The notes under the pieces were generated by a model. That model was not told the DNA's origin, did no database searches, and was given only the letters and a program-made list of their open reading frames with translations. Shown one piece after another: positions 18,788-29,278 of a DNA stretch of 64,000 nt. Position numbers and translations under genes: made by a program. This DNA comes from Devosia nanyangense (GTDB lineage Bacteria; Pseudomonadota; Alphaproteobacteria; Rhizobiales; Devosiaceae), in the NCBI GenBank assembly GCA_016213505.1, contig JACRAF010000031.1, positions 47,211 to 111,210 on the forward strand, written 5' to 3'. Every line of letters begins with the position of its first letter. Within the stretch, counting starts at the first letter, position 1.

Positions 18788-19860
18788 TGTCGGCGGACCG
18801 CAGCGTCGGGGCGATTGCTCAACACCATCGCGGGCGTCTCGCCGCGACGATTGTTCGGCGTACGGCCTCGTTCATTGCGAGCCTCGCGGTCACCTTCGTC
18901 GGGCTGACCGCGGTGACGTTCTTCATCAGCAAGCTGACAAGGATCGACCCGGTGCTGGCCGTCGTCGGCGACAAGGCCACCCAGGCGGCCTACGACAAGG
19001 CCTATCAGGCGCTCGGCCTCGACCAGTCGGTATTCGTCCAGTACGGAATCTATCTCAAACGCTTGGTGAGCGGTGATTTCGGCATGTCCGTGCTGACCTC
19101 GCAGCCGGTGCTGAGCGACCTCCTCCGCGTCTTTCCTGCGACCTTCGAGCTGGCGACGTTTGCAACGATCATCGGCGTCCTTGTCGGCGTTCCTGCAGGC
19201 GTCCTCGCGGCGGCCCGCAAGGGGCGCTGGCCCGATCACGTGATCCGTGTCGTCGGCCTCTTCGGCTACTCGGTGCCCGTTTTCTGGCTCGGCCTTGTCG
19301 GTCTCTTCGTCTTTTACGGCAAGCTCGGCTGGGTCTCCGGTACCGGCCGGCTTGATGTCTTCTTCGACGACGTCGTGACACTCAGGACCGGCATCATCCT
19401 CATCGATGCGGCCATCGACCAGCAATGGGACATCGTCGCCAACGCCTTCAGCCATCTGATCCTGCCGGCGAGCATCCTCGGCTATTATTCGCTCGCCTAT
19501 ATCGCGCGCATGACCCGCAGCTTCATGATCGACCAGCTCAGCCAGGAGTACGTCACGGCCGCACGGATCAAGGGCAGCTCGTTCTGGCGCGCCGTCTGGC
19601 GTCACGCTTTCCCCAATATCCTGGTGCCCCTGATCACGGTGATCGGCCTCAGCTATGCCTCACTGCTCGAGGGTGCGGTGCTCACAGAAACCGTCTTTGC
19701 CTGGCCGGGCCTCGGCCTCTACATCACGCGTGCCTTGTTCAACAGCGACATGAACGCCGTGCTCGGCGGCACCATCGTCGTCGGCACCGTCTTCATCGGC
19801 ATCAATCTGCTGTCCGACCTGCTCTACAAGCTCTTCGATCCAAGACTGAGGGCGCGATGA
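18787..19860 (+). CDS. Peptide/nickel-type ABC transporter permease (DppB-like)
   Basis: 357 residues, inner membrane. N-terminal membrane segment after RRTASFIASLAVTFVGLTAV, the family motif LGLDQSVFVQYGIYLKRLVS near residue 80, and an EAA loop (YVTAARIKGSSFWRAVWRHA) near 255. A long periplasmic insert (GTGRLDVFFDDVVTLRTG) lies before the EAA loop, as in glutathione/dipeptide-type DppB. The ATG overlaps the GAF stop (TGATG). It is part of a five-gene transporter. Confidence 0.92.
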   Translation: MSADRSVGAIAQHHRGRLAATIVRRTASFIASLAVTFVGLTAVTFFISKLTRIDPVLAVVGDKATQAAYDKAYQALGLDQSVFVQYGIYLKRLVSGDFGMSVLTSQPVLSDLLRVFPATFELATFATIIGVLVGVPAGVLAAARKGRWPDHVIRVVGLFGYSVPVFWLGLVGLFVFYGKLGWVSGTGRLDVFFDDVVTLRTGIILIDAAIDQQWDIVANAFSHLILPASILGYYSLAYIARMTRSFMIDQLSQEYVTAARIKGSSFWRAVWRHAFPNILVPLITVIGLSYASLLEGAVLTETVFAWPGLGLYITRALFNSDMNAVLGGTIVVGTVFIGINLLSDLLYKLFDPRLRAR

Positions 19861-20759
19861 GCACCGCACTCGGACAATGGCTGATGAGCGAGGCGCCGAC
19901 CTCGCGACGCCAGGCGATTCTCGGCAACACCTACCGCGGTGTCCGCTCGATCGTCACCAATCCGACGGCCTTTGTCGGGTTGATGATCGTAGCCTTGCTG
20001 GTCCTTTCGGCAGTCTTTGCGCCCTGGCTCTCCCTGGGCAAATCGCCGCTCGATCAGGACCTCGCCGGCCGGCTCGCCGCGCCCTCGGCGGCCCACTGGT
20101 TCGGCACCGACGAGCTCGGCCGCGACATCTTCTCCCGTACGCTCTACGGCGCGCGCGTGACGCTGACCATCGTCTTCCTCGTCTCGGTCGTCGTGGCCCC
20201 GATCGGCCTCATCGTCGGCACGCTGGCCGGCTATCTCGGCGGCTGGGTCGACGTCGTCCTGATGCGCATCACCGACATCTTCCTCGCCTTCCCGCGCCTG
20301 ATCCTGGCCCTCGCTTTTGCCGCTGCGCTCGGGCCGGGCATCGAGAACGCCGTGATTGCCATCTCGCTGACGGCGTGGCCCCCTTACGCGCGCATCGCGC
20401 GCTCGGAGACCATGGCGATCGCCCGGAGCGACTTCATCCAGGCGGTCGTGCTGCAGGGCGCCTCGACCCGGCGCATCCTGTTCCGGCACATCGTGCCGCT
20501 CTGCCTGTCCTCGGTGATCGTGCGGCTGACGCTCGATATGGCGGGCATCATTCTCACCGCGGCCGGCCTCGGCTTCCTTGGGCTCGGCGCGCAGCCACCG
20601 ACCGCCGAATGGGGGGCCATGGTCTCGTCCGGCCGCGACGTCATCCTCGACCAATGGTGGGTGGCAACCATCCCCGGCATGGCCATCTTCATCGTCAGCC
20701 TCGGCTTCAACCTGCTGGGCGACGGCCTCCGCGACGTGTTCGATCCGAAATCGACATGA
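19857..20759 (+). CDS. Peptide/nickel-type ABC transporter permease (DppC-like)
   Basis: 300 residues. OppC_N-type start (NPTAFVGLMIVALLVLSAVF), then the hallmark HWFGTDELGRDIFSRTLYGAR near residue 80, an EAA loop (DFIQAVVLQGASTRRILFRH) near 190 and PPTAEWGAMVSSGRD near 240. ATGA overlap with the DppB stop. It pairs with DppB to form the channel. Confidence 0.93.
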   Translation: MSTALGQWLMSEAPTSRRQAILGNTYRGVRSIVTNPTAFVGLMIVALLVLSAVFAPWLSLGKSPLDQDLAGRLAAPSAAHWFGTDELGRDIFSRTLYGARVTLTIVFLVSVVVAPIGLIVGTLAGYLGGWVDVVLMRITDIFLAFPRLILALAFAAALGPGIENAVIAISLTAWPPYARIARSETMAIARSDFIQAVVLQGASTRRILFRHIVPLCLSSVIVRLTLDMAGIILTAAGLGFLGLGAQPPTAEWGAMVSSGRDVILDQWWVATIPGMAIFIVSLGFNLLGDGLRDVFDPKST

Positions 20760-21588
20760 GCGAGCCCCTGCTTGTCGTCGAGGACCTGAATGTGACCTTC
20801 CCCGGACGCACCGGGGTCACCCGGGCCGTGCGCAATGCGAGCTTCACGCTGGGTCGCGAGCGGCTGGGCATCGTCGGCGAATCCGGCTCGGGCAAATCGA
20901 CCACCGGCCGGGCCCTGCTCGGCCTCATCCCGCGTCCCGGCATCGTCACCGCCAAGACCATGTCCTACGCCGGCGAGAACCTGCTCGCCTGCAGCGAGCG
21001 CGACTGGCAACGGCTGCGCGGCCGGCGCATGTCGATGGTCATGCAGGACCCGAAATATTCCCTGAATCCGGTCAAGACCGTCGGCAAGCAGATTGCCGAG
21101 ACCTGCCTGCTGCATCTGCGCATTGGCCGCAAGGAAGCCGAGCAGCGCACCATCGCCATGCTCGAGGCGGTGCGCATTCGCGACCCCGAGTTCGTCTATC
21201 ACATGTATCCGCACCAGCTTTCGGGCGGCATGGGTCAGCGCGTCATGATCGCGATGATGCTGGTGGCCGAGCCGGACTTCCTCATCGCCGACGAGCCCAC
21301 TTCGGCCCTCGACGTGACGGTCCAGAACGAGGTTCTGCGTATCCTCGACGATCTGGTGAGCGAGCGCGGCATGGGGCTGATCTTCATCAGTCACAACCTG
21401 ACCGTGGTCTCGAGTTTCTGCGACCGGGTGCTGATCATGTATGGCGGCAGGATCGTCGAGGAATGCGCGGCGCGCGACCTGCAGAACGCGCACCATCCCT
21501 ATACCCGGGCACTGGTCGCCGCCGCGCCTTCGCTCGACGTCCAGCGCACCGAGCTCGCCACCGTCATCCGTGATCCGGAGTGGCTTAG

Positions 21589-21592
<4 letters not shown>
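20756..21592 (+). CDS. Peptide-type ABC transporter ATP-binding protein (DppD-like)
   Basis: 278 residues. Walker A GESGSGKSTTG near residue 40, Q-loop VMQDPKYSLNPV, signature LSGGMGQRVMIAMM (a GMGQR variant of the usual GGQRQR), Walker [12 protein letters not shown] and switch histidine in ISHNL. The family's C-terminal oligopeptide extension is shortened. ATGA overlap with DppC. Works as a heterodimer with the next gene. Confidence 0.92.
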
Positions 21593-22344
<752 letters not shown>

Positions 22345-22449
22345 AGCGGCGTCGGCTTGCCACCGCGGGCCAAAGGTCTCAGAGTGAGCCGGACTGTTGC
22401 GAAGACCGCCTGGTCACACGCACAGCGAACAAGTTCCCAGGAGAACGTC

Positions 22450-24039
22450 ATGTGGAAACCATTGAGATACGCCTTGCTGGCGGCGGCGCTCGCGGCGCTC
22501 ACGCCCCAGGCGATGGCGGCAACGCCGGCCGATACGCTCGTGATCGCCAAGCAGATCGACGATTTGATCTCGCTCGACCCGGCCGAAGCCTATGAATTGT
22601 CGGGCATTGAAGTCATCGCCAATGCCTATGACCGCATCATGCGGTTCGAGCCGACCGACGTGAACACGCTGGTTCCCGGCGTTGCCGAGAGCGTGACGAT
22701 CAGCGACGACGGCAAAACCTTCACGTTCAAGATCCGCGCCGGCCAGAAGTTCGCCTCGGGCAATCCGGTCACCGCCGGCGACGCGGCGTTCTCGCTACAG
22801 CGCGTCATCAAGCTCGAAAAGACGCCCGTGTTCCTGCTGTCGCAGCTCGGCTGGACGAAGGACAACATCGACACCATGGTGACCGCGCCCGACGACTCGA
22901 CGCTTGTGGTCACCATCGGCGTCATTTTCGCTCCCTCCCTCGTCTACGCGCTGGTCGGCTCTGTGGTCGGCTCGGTCGTCGACATGAAGGTCGCGATGGA
23001 ACACGAGACCGACGGCGATTTTGGCAATGCCTGGCTCAAGACGAATTCCGCCGGCTCGGGCGCCTATGTCATCAAGTCGTGGAAGCCTAATGACTCGGTG
23101 GTGCTGGAAGCCAATGCGAACTATCGCGGCGGCGCGCCCAAGCTCAACCGCGTCGTCATCCGCCACGTGCCGGAAGCGTCGGCCCAGCGGCTGCTCCTCG
23201 AGAAGGGCGACGTCGACATCGCCGACAACCTCACGCCCGATCAGATCACCGCGATCGGCAGCAACGCCGACATCAAGGTCACCACGATCCCGCAGGCGCT
23301 GCTCTATTATGTCGGTCTCAATGTGAAGACCAAGGAACTGGCCGATCCCAAGGTCCGCCAGGCCCTGCGCCACCTCGTCGACTATGACGGGATGGCGAAC
23401 TCGTTCCTCAAGGGGGCTGCGCAGGTCCACCAGTCGTTCTGGGCGACCGGCTTCTGGGCGTCCTACGACGAGAACCCCTATAATTTCGATCCCGCCAAGG
23501 CCAAGGCGTTGCTGGCGGAAGCCGGCTATCCCGACGGCTTTTCGCTCGACCTCGACGCCCCGAACTTCGCGCCCTTCGTCAACATGGCCCAGTCGGTCCA
23601 GTCGACGTTTGCGCAGGGCGGCGTCAAGGTGAACATCGTCTCCTCCGAAATGTCGCCGATGCTCACCAAGTACCGGGCACGCCAGCACCAGGCGCTGATG
23701 GTCTATTGGGGTCCGGACTACATGGACCCGCACACCAATGCCGACGGCTTTGTCACCAACATCGACAATTCCGACGCGGCAACTGGCGGCAAGCCGCTGG
23801 CCTGGCGCAATAGCTGGGACTCGCCGGAGTTGACGGCCGCCACCAAGGCCGCCGCCGAGGAAAGCGACGAAGCGAAGCGCAAAGAGGACTACATCGAGCT
23901 GCAGAAGAAGGTGCTCGACGAAGGCCCGTACATCATCATGTTCCAGTCGACCTCACAGCGGGCGGATCGTGCCAACGTGGCCGGCTACGTCCAGGGTTCG
24001 TCTGCCGATGTGACCTACTACAACCTCACGACCAAGTAA
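22450..24039 (+). CDS. Peptide-type ABC transporter binding protein (SBP family 5)
   Basis: 529 residues, signal peptide MWKPLRYALLAAALAALTPQ ending AMA before AT. SBP_bac_5 features: LISLDPAEAYELSGIEVIAN near residue 40, TFKIRAGQKFASGNPVTAGD near 110, and a NPYNFDPAKAKALLAEAGYP segment near 345. It delivers peptides or similar ligands to the upstream DppBCDF. It is last in the transporter operon rather than first, and is followed after 10 bases by an M24 peptidase, which supports a peptide-like ligand. Confidence 0.9.
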   Translation: MWKPLRYALLAAALAALTPQAMAATPADTLVIAKQIDDLISLDPAEAYELSGIEVIANAYDRIMRFEPTDVNTLVPGVAESVTISDDGKTFTFKIRAGQKFASGNPVTAGDAAFSLQRVIKLEKTPVFLLSQLGWTKDNIDTMVTAPDDSTLVVTIGVIFAPSLVYALVGSVVGSVVDMKVAMEHETDGDFGNAWLKTNSAGSGAYVIKSWKPNDSVVLEANANYRGGAPKLNRVVIRHVPEASAQRLLLEKGDVDIADNLTPDQITAIGSNADIKVTTIPQALLYYVGLNVKTKELADPKVRQALRHLVDYDGMANSFLKGAAQVHQSFWATGFWASYDENPYNFDPAKAKALLAEAGYPDGFSLDLDAPNFAPFVNMAQSVQSTFAQGGVKVNIVSSEMSPMLTKYRARQHQALMVYWGPDYMDPHTNADGFVTNIDNSDAATGGKPLAWRNSWDSPELTAATKAAAEESDEAKRKEDYIELQKKVLDEGPYIIMFQSTSQRADRANVAGYVQGSSADVTYYNLTTK

Positions 24040-24049
24040 GGCCGACGCG

Positions 24050-25249
24050 GTGCCGGGATTTCTAAACCGGCGCCGCGCCACCCGGCTGATGCAGGAGCAG
24101 GGGCTCGATGCCCTTGTTCTCGCCCAGCCGGAATCGATCGTCTATGCCACCGGCGCGTTTCCAGGCGTTGCGACGTACTGGAGGCGCGCCGGTGCCGCTT
24201 TTGTCCTCGTTCCATCGGACGAGACCGCACCGCTCACCGCCATCGTGGGCGACCTGCAGGCGAAGGCATTTGCGACCCAATCGGGAATAGCCGACGTCAG
24301 AAGCCATCGCATCTGGGTCGAAACCGATAGCTACCCAACACCCGATCCAACCAAGCCAGTGCGCAGCCCCCGCCCGGCCCAGTACGACCTGTCGAACTCG
24401 CTCGACCTGCTGCGCGACGTGCTTGGCGAGCGCGGCTTGCTGGACGCCCGGATCGGCCTGGAACTTGGTTTTATTCCGGCCGCCGACTATCGGACCTTCG
24501 GGACTATCCCCGTCTCCTGGCAGGATTGCACGCGCCTCGTCGAGCGCTTGCGGGCGATCAAGGCCCCGCTCGAAATCGAGCATCTGCGCCACGCAGCCGA
24601 ATACGCGAGTGCCGGTTTCACCCATCTCACTCAATCGATCGAGGTCGGGATGGATGCCACGAAGATGGCCGAGATCTGGAGACGCGGAGCGTTTGCCGAG
24701 GCGGAACGGCTCGGTCACCCGGCGCCGCAATCCGCCTGGTCCTACATCGCGGTCGCCGGCGATGGCTTTGCCCCGGGTGGCGCGGCTCGCGACGGCGATC
24801 TGGTCAAGATCGATGTCGGATGCGTGGTGTCCGGCTACAGTTCCGACGGCGGACGAACCGTCGTGCTTGGCAATCCCCATCCCGACGCGGTGCGCATCGA
24901 CGACGCGCTCCGCCGCGCCTTCGACATTGGCTTTTCCATGCTCGAGCCCGGCACGCCGCTCGCCGAGATTTATCGGGCAACCGCCGCCTGCATGTGGGAC
25001 CTCGGCTTCGAGACTTACGGCCGTGGTCATTTCGGCCATGGTGTCGGCGCCTCGATCTGGAGCGAGGAGTGGCCGTTCATTTCGGCCGAGTCAGATGCCG
25101 TCCTCGAGCCCGACATGGTGCTTGCTTTCGAGACACCTTGGTACATTGACGGCCTGGGTGGTTTCCTCATCGAGGACCAGGTGCTGATCACCGAAACCGG
25201 CTGCGAAGTGATGGCGCCTCTGCCGCGCGATCTGATGCGGGTCAGCTGA
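24050..25249 (+). CDS. M24 metallopeptidase (Xaa-Pro aminopeptidase/creatinase-like)
   Basis: 399 residues: an N-terminal creatinase-like domain (1-170) and a pita-bread catalytic domain. All five metal ligands are present at the right spacing: D255 (KIDVG), D266 (SSDGGRT), H330 (GHFGHGVG), E361 (AFETPW) and E375 (LIEDQ). Start GTG at 24050, 10 bases after the binding-protein stop. Likely a cytoplasmic hydrolase of the imported substrate, cleaving Xaa-Pro or another amide bond. The 3' end overlaps the convergent NylB-like gene by 8 bases. Confidence 0.9.
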   Translation: MPGFLNRRRATRLMQEQGLDALVLAQPESIVYATGAFPGVATYWRRAGAAFVLVPSDETAPLTAIVGDLQAKAFATQSGIADVRSHRIWVETDSYPTPDPTKPVRSPRPAQYDLSNSLDLLRDVLGERGLLDARIGLELGFIPAADYRTFGTIPVSWQDCTRLVERLRAIKAPLEIEHLRHAAEYASAGFTHLTQSIEVGMDATKMAEIWRRGAFAEAERLGHPAPQSAWSYIAVAGDGFAPGGAARDGDLVKIDVGCVVSGYSSDGGRTVVLGNPHPDAVRIDDALRRAFDIGFSMLEPGTPLAEIYRATAACMWDLGFETYGRGHFGHGVGASIWSEEWPFISAESDAVLEPDMVLAFETPWYIDGLGGFLIEDQVLITETGCEVMAPLPRDLMRVS

Positions 25250-26444
25250 GCGCTGCGCCGATTCGATGGACGGCATGGAGGGTTGCCCTGGTCCACGCCG
25301 GATTGACGAAATCGGGCCAACTCGAGAGCTTGACAACAACCGTCTGCTGCGCCCAGTCGATGTGGATGAGCTGCCCGAACACGCCGCGCGCCATCAGGTT
25401 GCGGCCTTGCGGATCCTCGATCCAGAACTGGTTGCGGTAGGCACCCTCGGGCAATACGGCCGTGTAGGGCTCGCGGAACAACCCATGGTCGCCCGAGCGG
25501 GTCGACTCGATCCAGCTGGCCGGCACGATCCCCGCGCCATTTTCGAGGATCATCTGGGCGAATCGCCCATAGTCGCGCAGGCACGCGCTTAGGCCCCCAT
25601 CGGCGAGGGCGAAGCCGGCCGGATCGACGGTCATGTTGGCGCTCTCTTCCATGCCGAGCGTCTGCCAGATTTCCTCGGAAAGGAGCTGCGCGAAGCGCTT
25701 TCCCGTCGCCCGTTCCAGTGCGAAGGCCAACACGTCGGTCTCGATCGACCGGTATGAAAACCGGGTGCCGTGCTCCGCCTCGAGATCGTGGAGGCCGGCG
25801 ATGAGCTCGAACATGCTTTGTGGCCAGCAAAGATGCGGGTCGGTGTCGCGCGGGATCGGTTTCCAGCCGGAGGCGACATCGGCTCTCCCCATGTCGGAGA
25901 AAGGGTCGGCGTAGTCCTCTCCGAACCGTACCCCGCTCGTCATGTCGAGCAGGTGCTTGATCTTTGCGCCGCGATAGGCAGTCGAGTGCAACTCGGGCAG
26001 CACATCGCTGACAGGCGCATTCACGTCGATCGCGCCGCGGGCGGCGAGTTTGCCCGCCAAAATCCCGGTGAAGGATTTCGCCACCGACTGCGACAAATGC
26101 AGCGTGCGCTCGTCCATGCCATTGAAGTAGCGCTCGTAGACAAGCGCGCCGCCCTTGAGGACCAGAATGCCGTCGGTATAGGTCACCTCAAGCAAGGCCG
26201 AGAGCGTCGTCGCCTCGCCCCCGATCCCCACCACCGGCAAGCTGTCGAGCTCTTGCTCGTTACGCAGGAGAGGGCGAACCGGCCCGTGCCCGCGCCACAC
26301 CTCCATCGTCGGACGGATCTCCCGGATATGCTGGAACGACCATCGGTTCCACGGTGGCCGGTCCCAATCCGTTTTTGGCGGGAAAGACGGCTGCGATCCC
26401 TTGGTGATCGGCACGCGGAGGCCCGGACTGCGGTAGGAAGCCAT
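25242..26444 (-). CDS. Serine hydrolase of the class C beta-lactamase fold (NylB/6-aminohexanoate-dimer hydrolase-like)
   Basis: 400 residues with the catalytic S-x-x-K tetrad as SVAK at 120-123, a second motif around YRSIETDVLAFALERATG, and the GMEESANMTVDPAGFALADG region of this family. No signal peptide is seen, so a cytoplasmic amide or ester hydrolase is likely rather than a true beta-lactamase. The ATG at 26444 with AAGGGG upstream is preferred. Placed between two peptidases and a peptide transporter, it fits hydrolysis of an unusual peptide or linear amide. Confidence 0.85.
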   Translation of the reverse strand: MASYRSPGLRVPITKGSQPSFPPKTDWDRPPWNRWSFQHIREIRPTMEVWRGHGPVRPLLRNEQELDSLPVVGIGGEATTLSALLEVTYTDGILVLKGGALVYERYFNGMDERTLHLSQSVAKSFTGILAGKLAARGAIDVNAPVSDVLPELHSTAYRGAKIKHLLDMTSGVRFGEDYADPFSDMGRADVASGWKPIPRDTDPHLCWPQSMFELIAGLHDLEAEHGTRFSYRSIETDVLAFALERATGKRFAQLLSEEIWQTLGMEESANMTVDPAGFALADGGLSACLRDYGRFAQMILENGAGIVPASWIESTRSGDHGLFREPYTAVLPEGAYRNQFWIEDPQGRNLMARGVFGQLIHIDWAQQTVVVKLSSWPDFVNPAWTRATLHAVHRIGAALS

Positions 26445-26544
26445 GCTGCCCCTTGAGATCACAGCAGGGTTGATCGGACATACCGAAGACTGTCAGCATG
26501 GGCGGCCGACCGGCGCAAGATCGGACCGGCGAAAGGATTCGAGC

Positions 26545-27612
26545 GTGACTGACCCAATTCCCTTTTTTGATGGCCACAATGACTTCCTGCTCCGGCTCAG
26601 GAACGCACCGGAACAGCGCGAGAAGCTCTGGCTCGGATCGCCCGGTACGGGCCATCTCGATCTTGGCCGTATGAAGCAGGCGGGCTTTGCCGGCGGCCTC
26701 TTCGCCATCTACGTCCCCTCCGTCGGCAAGGGGCCGGGCCTCGACTACCAGGCGATGATGAAAACGGCGCCCTTCGAAGTCCCGCTCCCCCAGTTGATGA
26801 CGCACGAGATGGCGCAACCGGTGGCGCTTGCCATGGCGGGTTTGCTCCACTGGATGGAGCGCGCCGCGCCCGACGACTTCACGATCTGCCGCAGCGCCGT
26901 CGCCGCTCGCGCCGCGTTTGGGACGGGAAAAGTCATAGGTATCATGCACATGGAAGGCGCAGAAGCGATCGGCCCCGATCTCGATGCGCTCTACTTGTTC
27001 CACGATATGGGCCTGCGCTCGCTCGGACCGGTGTGGAGCCGGCCGACGATCTTCGGCCATGGGGTGCCGTTCAAATTCCCGGGTGACCCCGATACCGGAC
27101 CGGGGCTGACCGATACGGGCAAAGCTCTCGTTCGCCTCTGCAACGAACTCGGCGTGATGATCGATCTCTCGCATATGAACGCCGCCGGCTTCGAGGACGT
27201 GGCCCGCCTTTCGCAGGCTCCGCTGGTCGCAACGCACTCCAACGTCCACGCCCTGTGCCCCTCGCCGCGCAACCTGACCGACCGGCAGCTCGATCAGATC
27301 CGCGATACCTCGGGCATGGTCGGGCTCAACTTTGCGACCGGCTTCTTGCGCGACGATGGAATGAACTCACCCGACATCGGGCTCGACGTCATGGTGCGCC
27401 ACGTCGACTATCTCATCGAAAAGCTCGGTGAGGACCACGTCGGGCTGGGGTCCGACTTCGACGGCTGCACCGTGCCCGATCCCATCAAGGACGTCACCGG
27501 CGTGCCGAATCTGTTTCGAGCCCTGGCCGACCACGGCTACGACGCCGCCCTTCTCGCCAAGCTGGCGCACGGTAACTGGCTTGGCTGTCTCGATCGGAGC
27601 CTGAAAGAATAG
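26545..27612 (+). CDS. Membrane-dipeptidase-type peptidase M19
   Basis: 355 residues. Zinc ligands of the M19 family are visible: HxD as H11-N-D13 (FFDGHNDFLL), a glutamate in MHMEGAEAIG near 135, histidine in IDLSHMNAAG, THSN near 232, and GLGSDFDG near 305. Renal-dipeptidase relatives split dipeptides, including those with D-residues at the C-terminus. GTG start at 26545 with GAAAGGA upstream. The divergent NylB-like gene starts 100 bases away. Confidence 0.9.
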   Translation: MTDPIPFFDGHNDFLLRLRNAPEQREKLWLGSPGTGHLDLGRMKQAGFAGGLFAIYVPSVGKGPGLDYQAMMKTAPFEVPLPQLMTHEMAQPVALAMAGLLHWMERAAPDDFTICRSAVAARAAFGTGKVIGIMHMEGAEAIGPDLDALYLFHDMGLRSLGPVWSRPTIFGHGVPFKFPGDPDTGPGLTDTGKALVRLCNELGVMIDLSHMNAAGFEDVARLSQAPLVATHSNVHALCPSPRNLTDRQLDQIRDTSGMVGLNFATGFLRDDGMNSPDIGLDVMVRHVDYLIEKLGEDHVGLGSDFDGCTVPDPIKDVTGVPNLFRALADHGYDAALLAKLAHGNWLGCLDRSLKE

Positions 27613-27651
27613 GGGTCGCGGCGCAAATGCAGGGGCGTTCGGCCCCGTCCA

Positions 27652-29190
27652 TCATGGCATGTCGCGGACCGTCCGTAAAAACTCGGCGTGGCCGAGCGCT
27701 TGCCCCGTGGCAGCCCTGTATTCCTTGACCAGCGACTCGTAGGTGTCGCGGGCAAACTGACGCAGCGCGGGGTCGGCCGCCATTTCGGCCCGCGCCACGT
27801 CCTGACGGAGAAGACCCAGACCTTCGAGGACGGGGTAGTGCAGCTGCGTCTGGATGTGCGGCAGGCCGTCGAGATCGTCGGGGAAGTCGGTCATCCGCGG
27901 CATCTGGCGCTGCCAATGGGCAAGCCGCTCCCGGGTCTCGGGATGGATGCGATGGGCGCGCACCTCGCGCCAGAACGGTGTATCGTCGCGCTCGGTCACG
28001 TAGTGGGTGTTGACGAAGGTACGGAAGTCGTCGACCTGCCGACCCACGCGCCTATTGTAATCGGCACGATGGTCGCCGGTCATGGTTTCCGGTCGCCCAA
28101 GGAATCGGCGCGCAAACAGCATCATCTGGACGATCGTGCCGTGGATCGATGTCGATTCCAGCGGCTCGAGGAAGCTGGAGCTGAGGCCGACCGCGATGAC
28201 GTTGTTGATCCACGGCGTCTCCAGCCGGCCGATCTGGAAGCGGATGTCGCTGCGCACCTCGATTTCGCGACCGAGCACCCGCTCGACCTCGAGCTTGGCC
28301 CCCTCCGGGGTCAGGAATTCGTCGGAATAGACGTAGCCGCAGCCGAACCGCCCCTGCGTCGGGATCTGCCACATCCAGCCCGCTTCCTGGGCCCAGGCCC
28401 GCGTGTAGTTGGGGATCTCGTCGTCCTCCGCGATGGGCAGCCAGAACGGCAAAGCGCGGTTGACCGGCAGCTCGTGCGCGTAGGAGACCCAGGCGGCGGC
28501 GAATTCCTTGACGATCAGCCGCTTGTGAAAGCCCGAGCAGTCGAAAAAGAAGTCGCCGTCGATGCGCGCGCCGGTGTCGAGCACGAGCCCCGTCACGTCG
28601 CCGGTCTGCGGATCGCGCTCGACGCCGCTCACTACGCCGTCGGCGATATCGACGCCGCTCGATTTGCTGGCGAGGAAGCGACCGACCAGCGCCTGGTCGA
28701 AATGATAGGCGTGCAGGAACGGCCCGAGCCGGATCAGCGAGCCGTCGGGCTTTTTGGCGTAGGGCGCCTTCCACTGCATCAGCAGCGGCCCGAACATGTG
28801 CATGTCCTGGAGCGGCCGGCCGGCGGCGATGCCGTAGACATTGAGATAGTCGGAGGGCGCGCCCGGCGGCGCAGCGACGACCTGATGCGGATCGTCGATC
28901 GGGCCGTAATAGGTGAAACCCTTGCGCCGCCAATCCTCATGCCGGATGCCCAGCTTGAAGGTGGCGCCGGTCTTGCGGAAGAACTCGAACTCGTCGATGC
29001 CGAAGCTCTTGAGAAAGACGTTGAACGCCGCTGTGGTGGCCTCGCCGACCCCCACGGTCGGGATCTTGCTCGGTTCGACCACCGTTACCCTGGCGTCGAT
29101 CTTCAGCCGCCTGAGCGAATCCTGGACGATGAACGCGGTGATCCAGCCGGCGGTGCCGCCGCCGACGATGACGTAATGCGGTTTGTCCAA
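27652..29190 (-). CDS. Flavin-dependent halogenase (tryptophan-halogenase family)
   Basis: 512 residues. FAD-binding GGGTAGW at the N-terminus, and the halogenase-specific WxWxIP motif as WMWQIP at 272-277. Lysine 79 (GATFKLG) matches the catalytic K79 of PrnA/RebH, and EPLEST at 342-347 holds the glutamate of the active site. So it looks catalytically intact, not just a monooxygenase relative. The start is TTG at 29190 with AGGAGG 5 bases before it. The substrate is unknown; no biosynthetic cluster or flavin reductase gene is nearby. A short gap with a palindrome separates it from lysE and araC on the same strand. Confidence 0.88.
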   Translation of the reverse strand: MDKPHYVIVGGGTAGWITAFIVQDSLRRLKIDARVTVVEPSKIPTVGVGEATTAAFNVFLKSFGIDEFEFFRKTGATFKLGIRHEDWRRKGFTYYGPIDDPHQVVAAPPGAPSDYLNVYGIAAGRPLQDMHMFGPLLMQWKAPYAKKPDGSLIRLGPFLHAYHFDQALVGRFLASKSSGVDIADGVVSGVERDPQTGDVTGLVLDTGARIDGDFFFDCSGFHKRLIVKEFAAAWVSYAHELPVNRALPFWLPIAEDDEIPNYTRAWAQEAGWMWQIPTQGRFGCGYVYSDEFLTPEGAKLEVERVLGREIEVRSDIRFQIGRLETPWINNVIAVGLSSSFLEPLESTSIHGTIVQMMLFARRFLGRPETMTGDHRADYNRRVGRQVDDFRTFVNTHYVTERDDTPFWREVRAHRIHPETRERLAHWQRQMPRMTDFPDDLDGLPHIQTQLHYPVLEGLGLLRQDVARAEMAADPALRQFARDTYESLVKEYRAATGQALGHAEFLRTVRDMP

Positions 29191-29239
29191 CCGGTCCTCC
29201 TGCTCCCGCCCCTAGTTACGCCGCAAATGCTGCCGAACG

Positions 29240-29255
29240 CCAACGCCGGCGTTGG
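29240..29255. promoter_or_regulatory. Perfect 16-bp palindrome upstream of the halogenase gene
   Basis: CCAACGCC followed directly by GGCGTTGG, within the 88-base gap between the lysE stop and the halogenase start. It could be an operator of the halogenase gene or the hairpin ending the araC-lysE message; no T-run follows on the minus strand. Confidence 0.4.
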
Positions 29256-29278
29256 GGCAATTGGTCCGGCTTCCTAAG

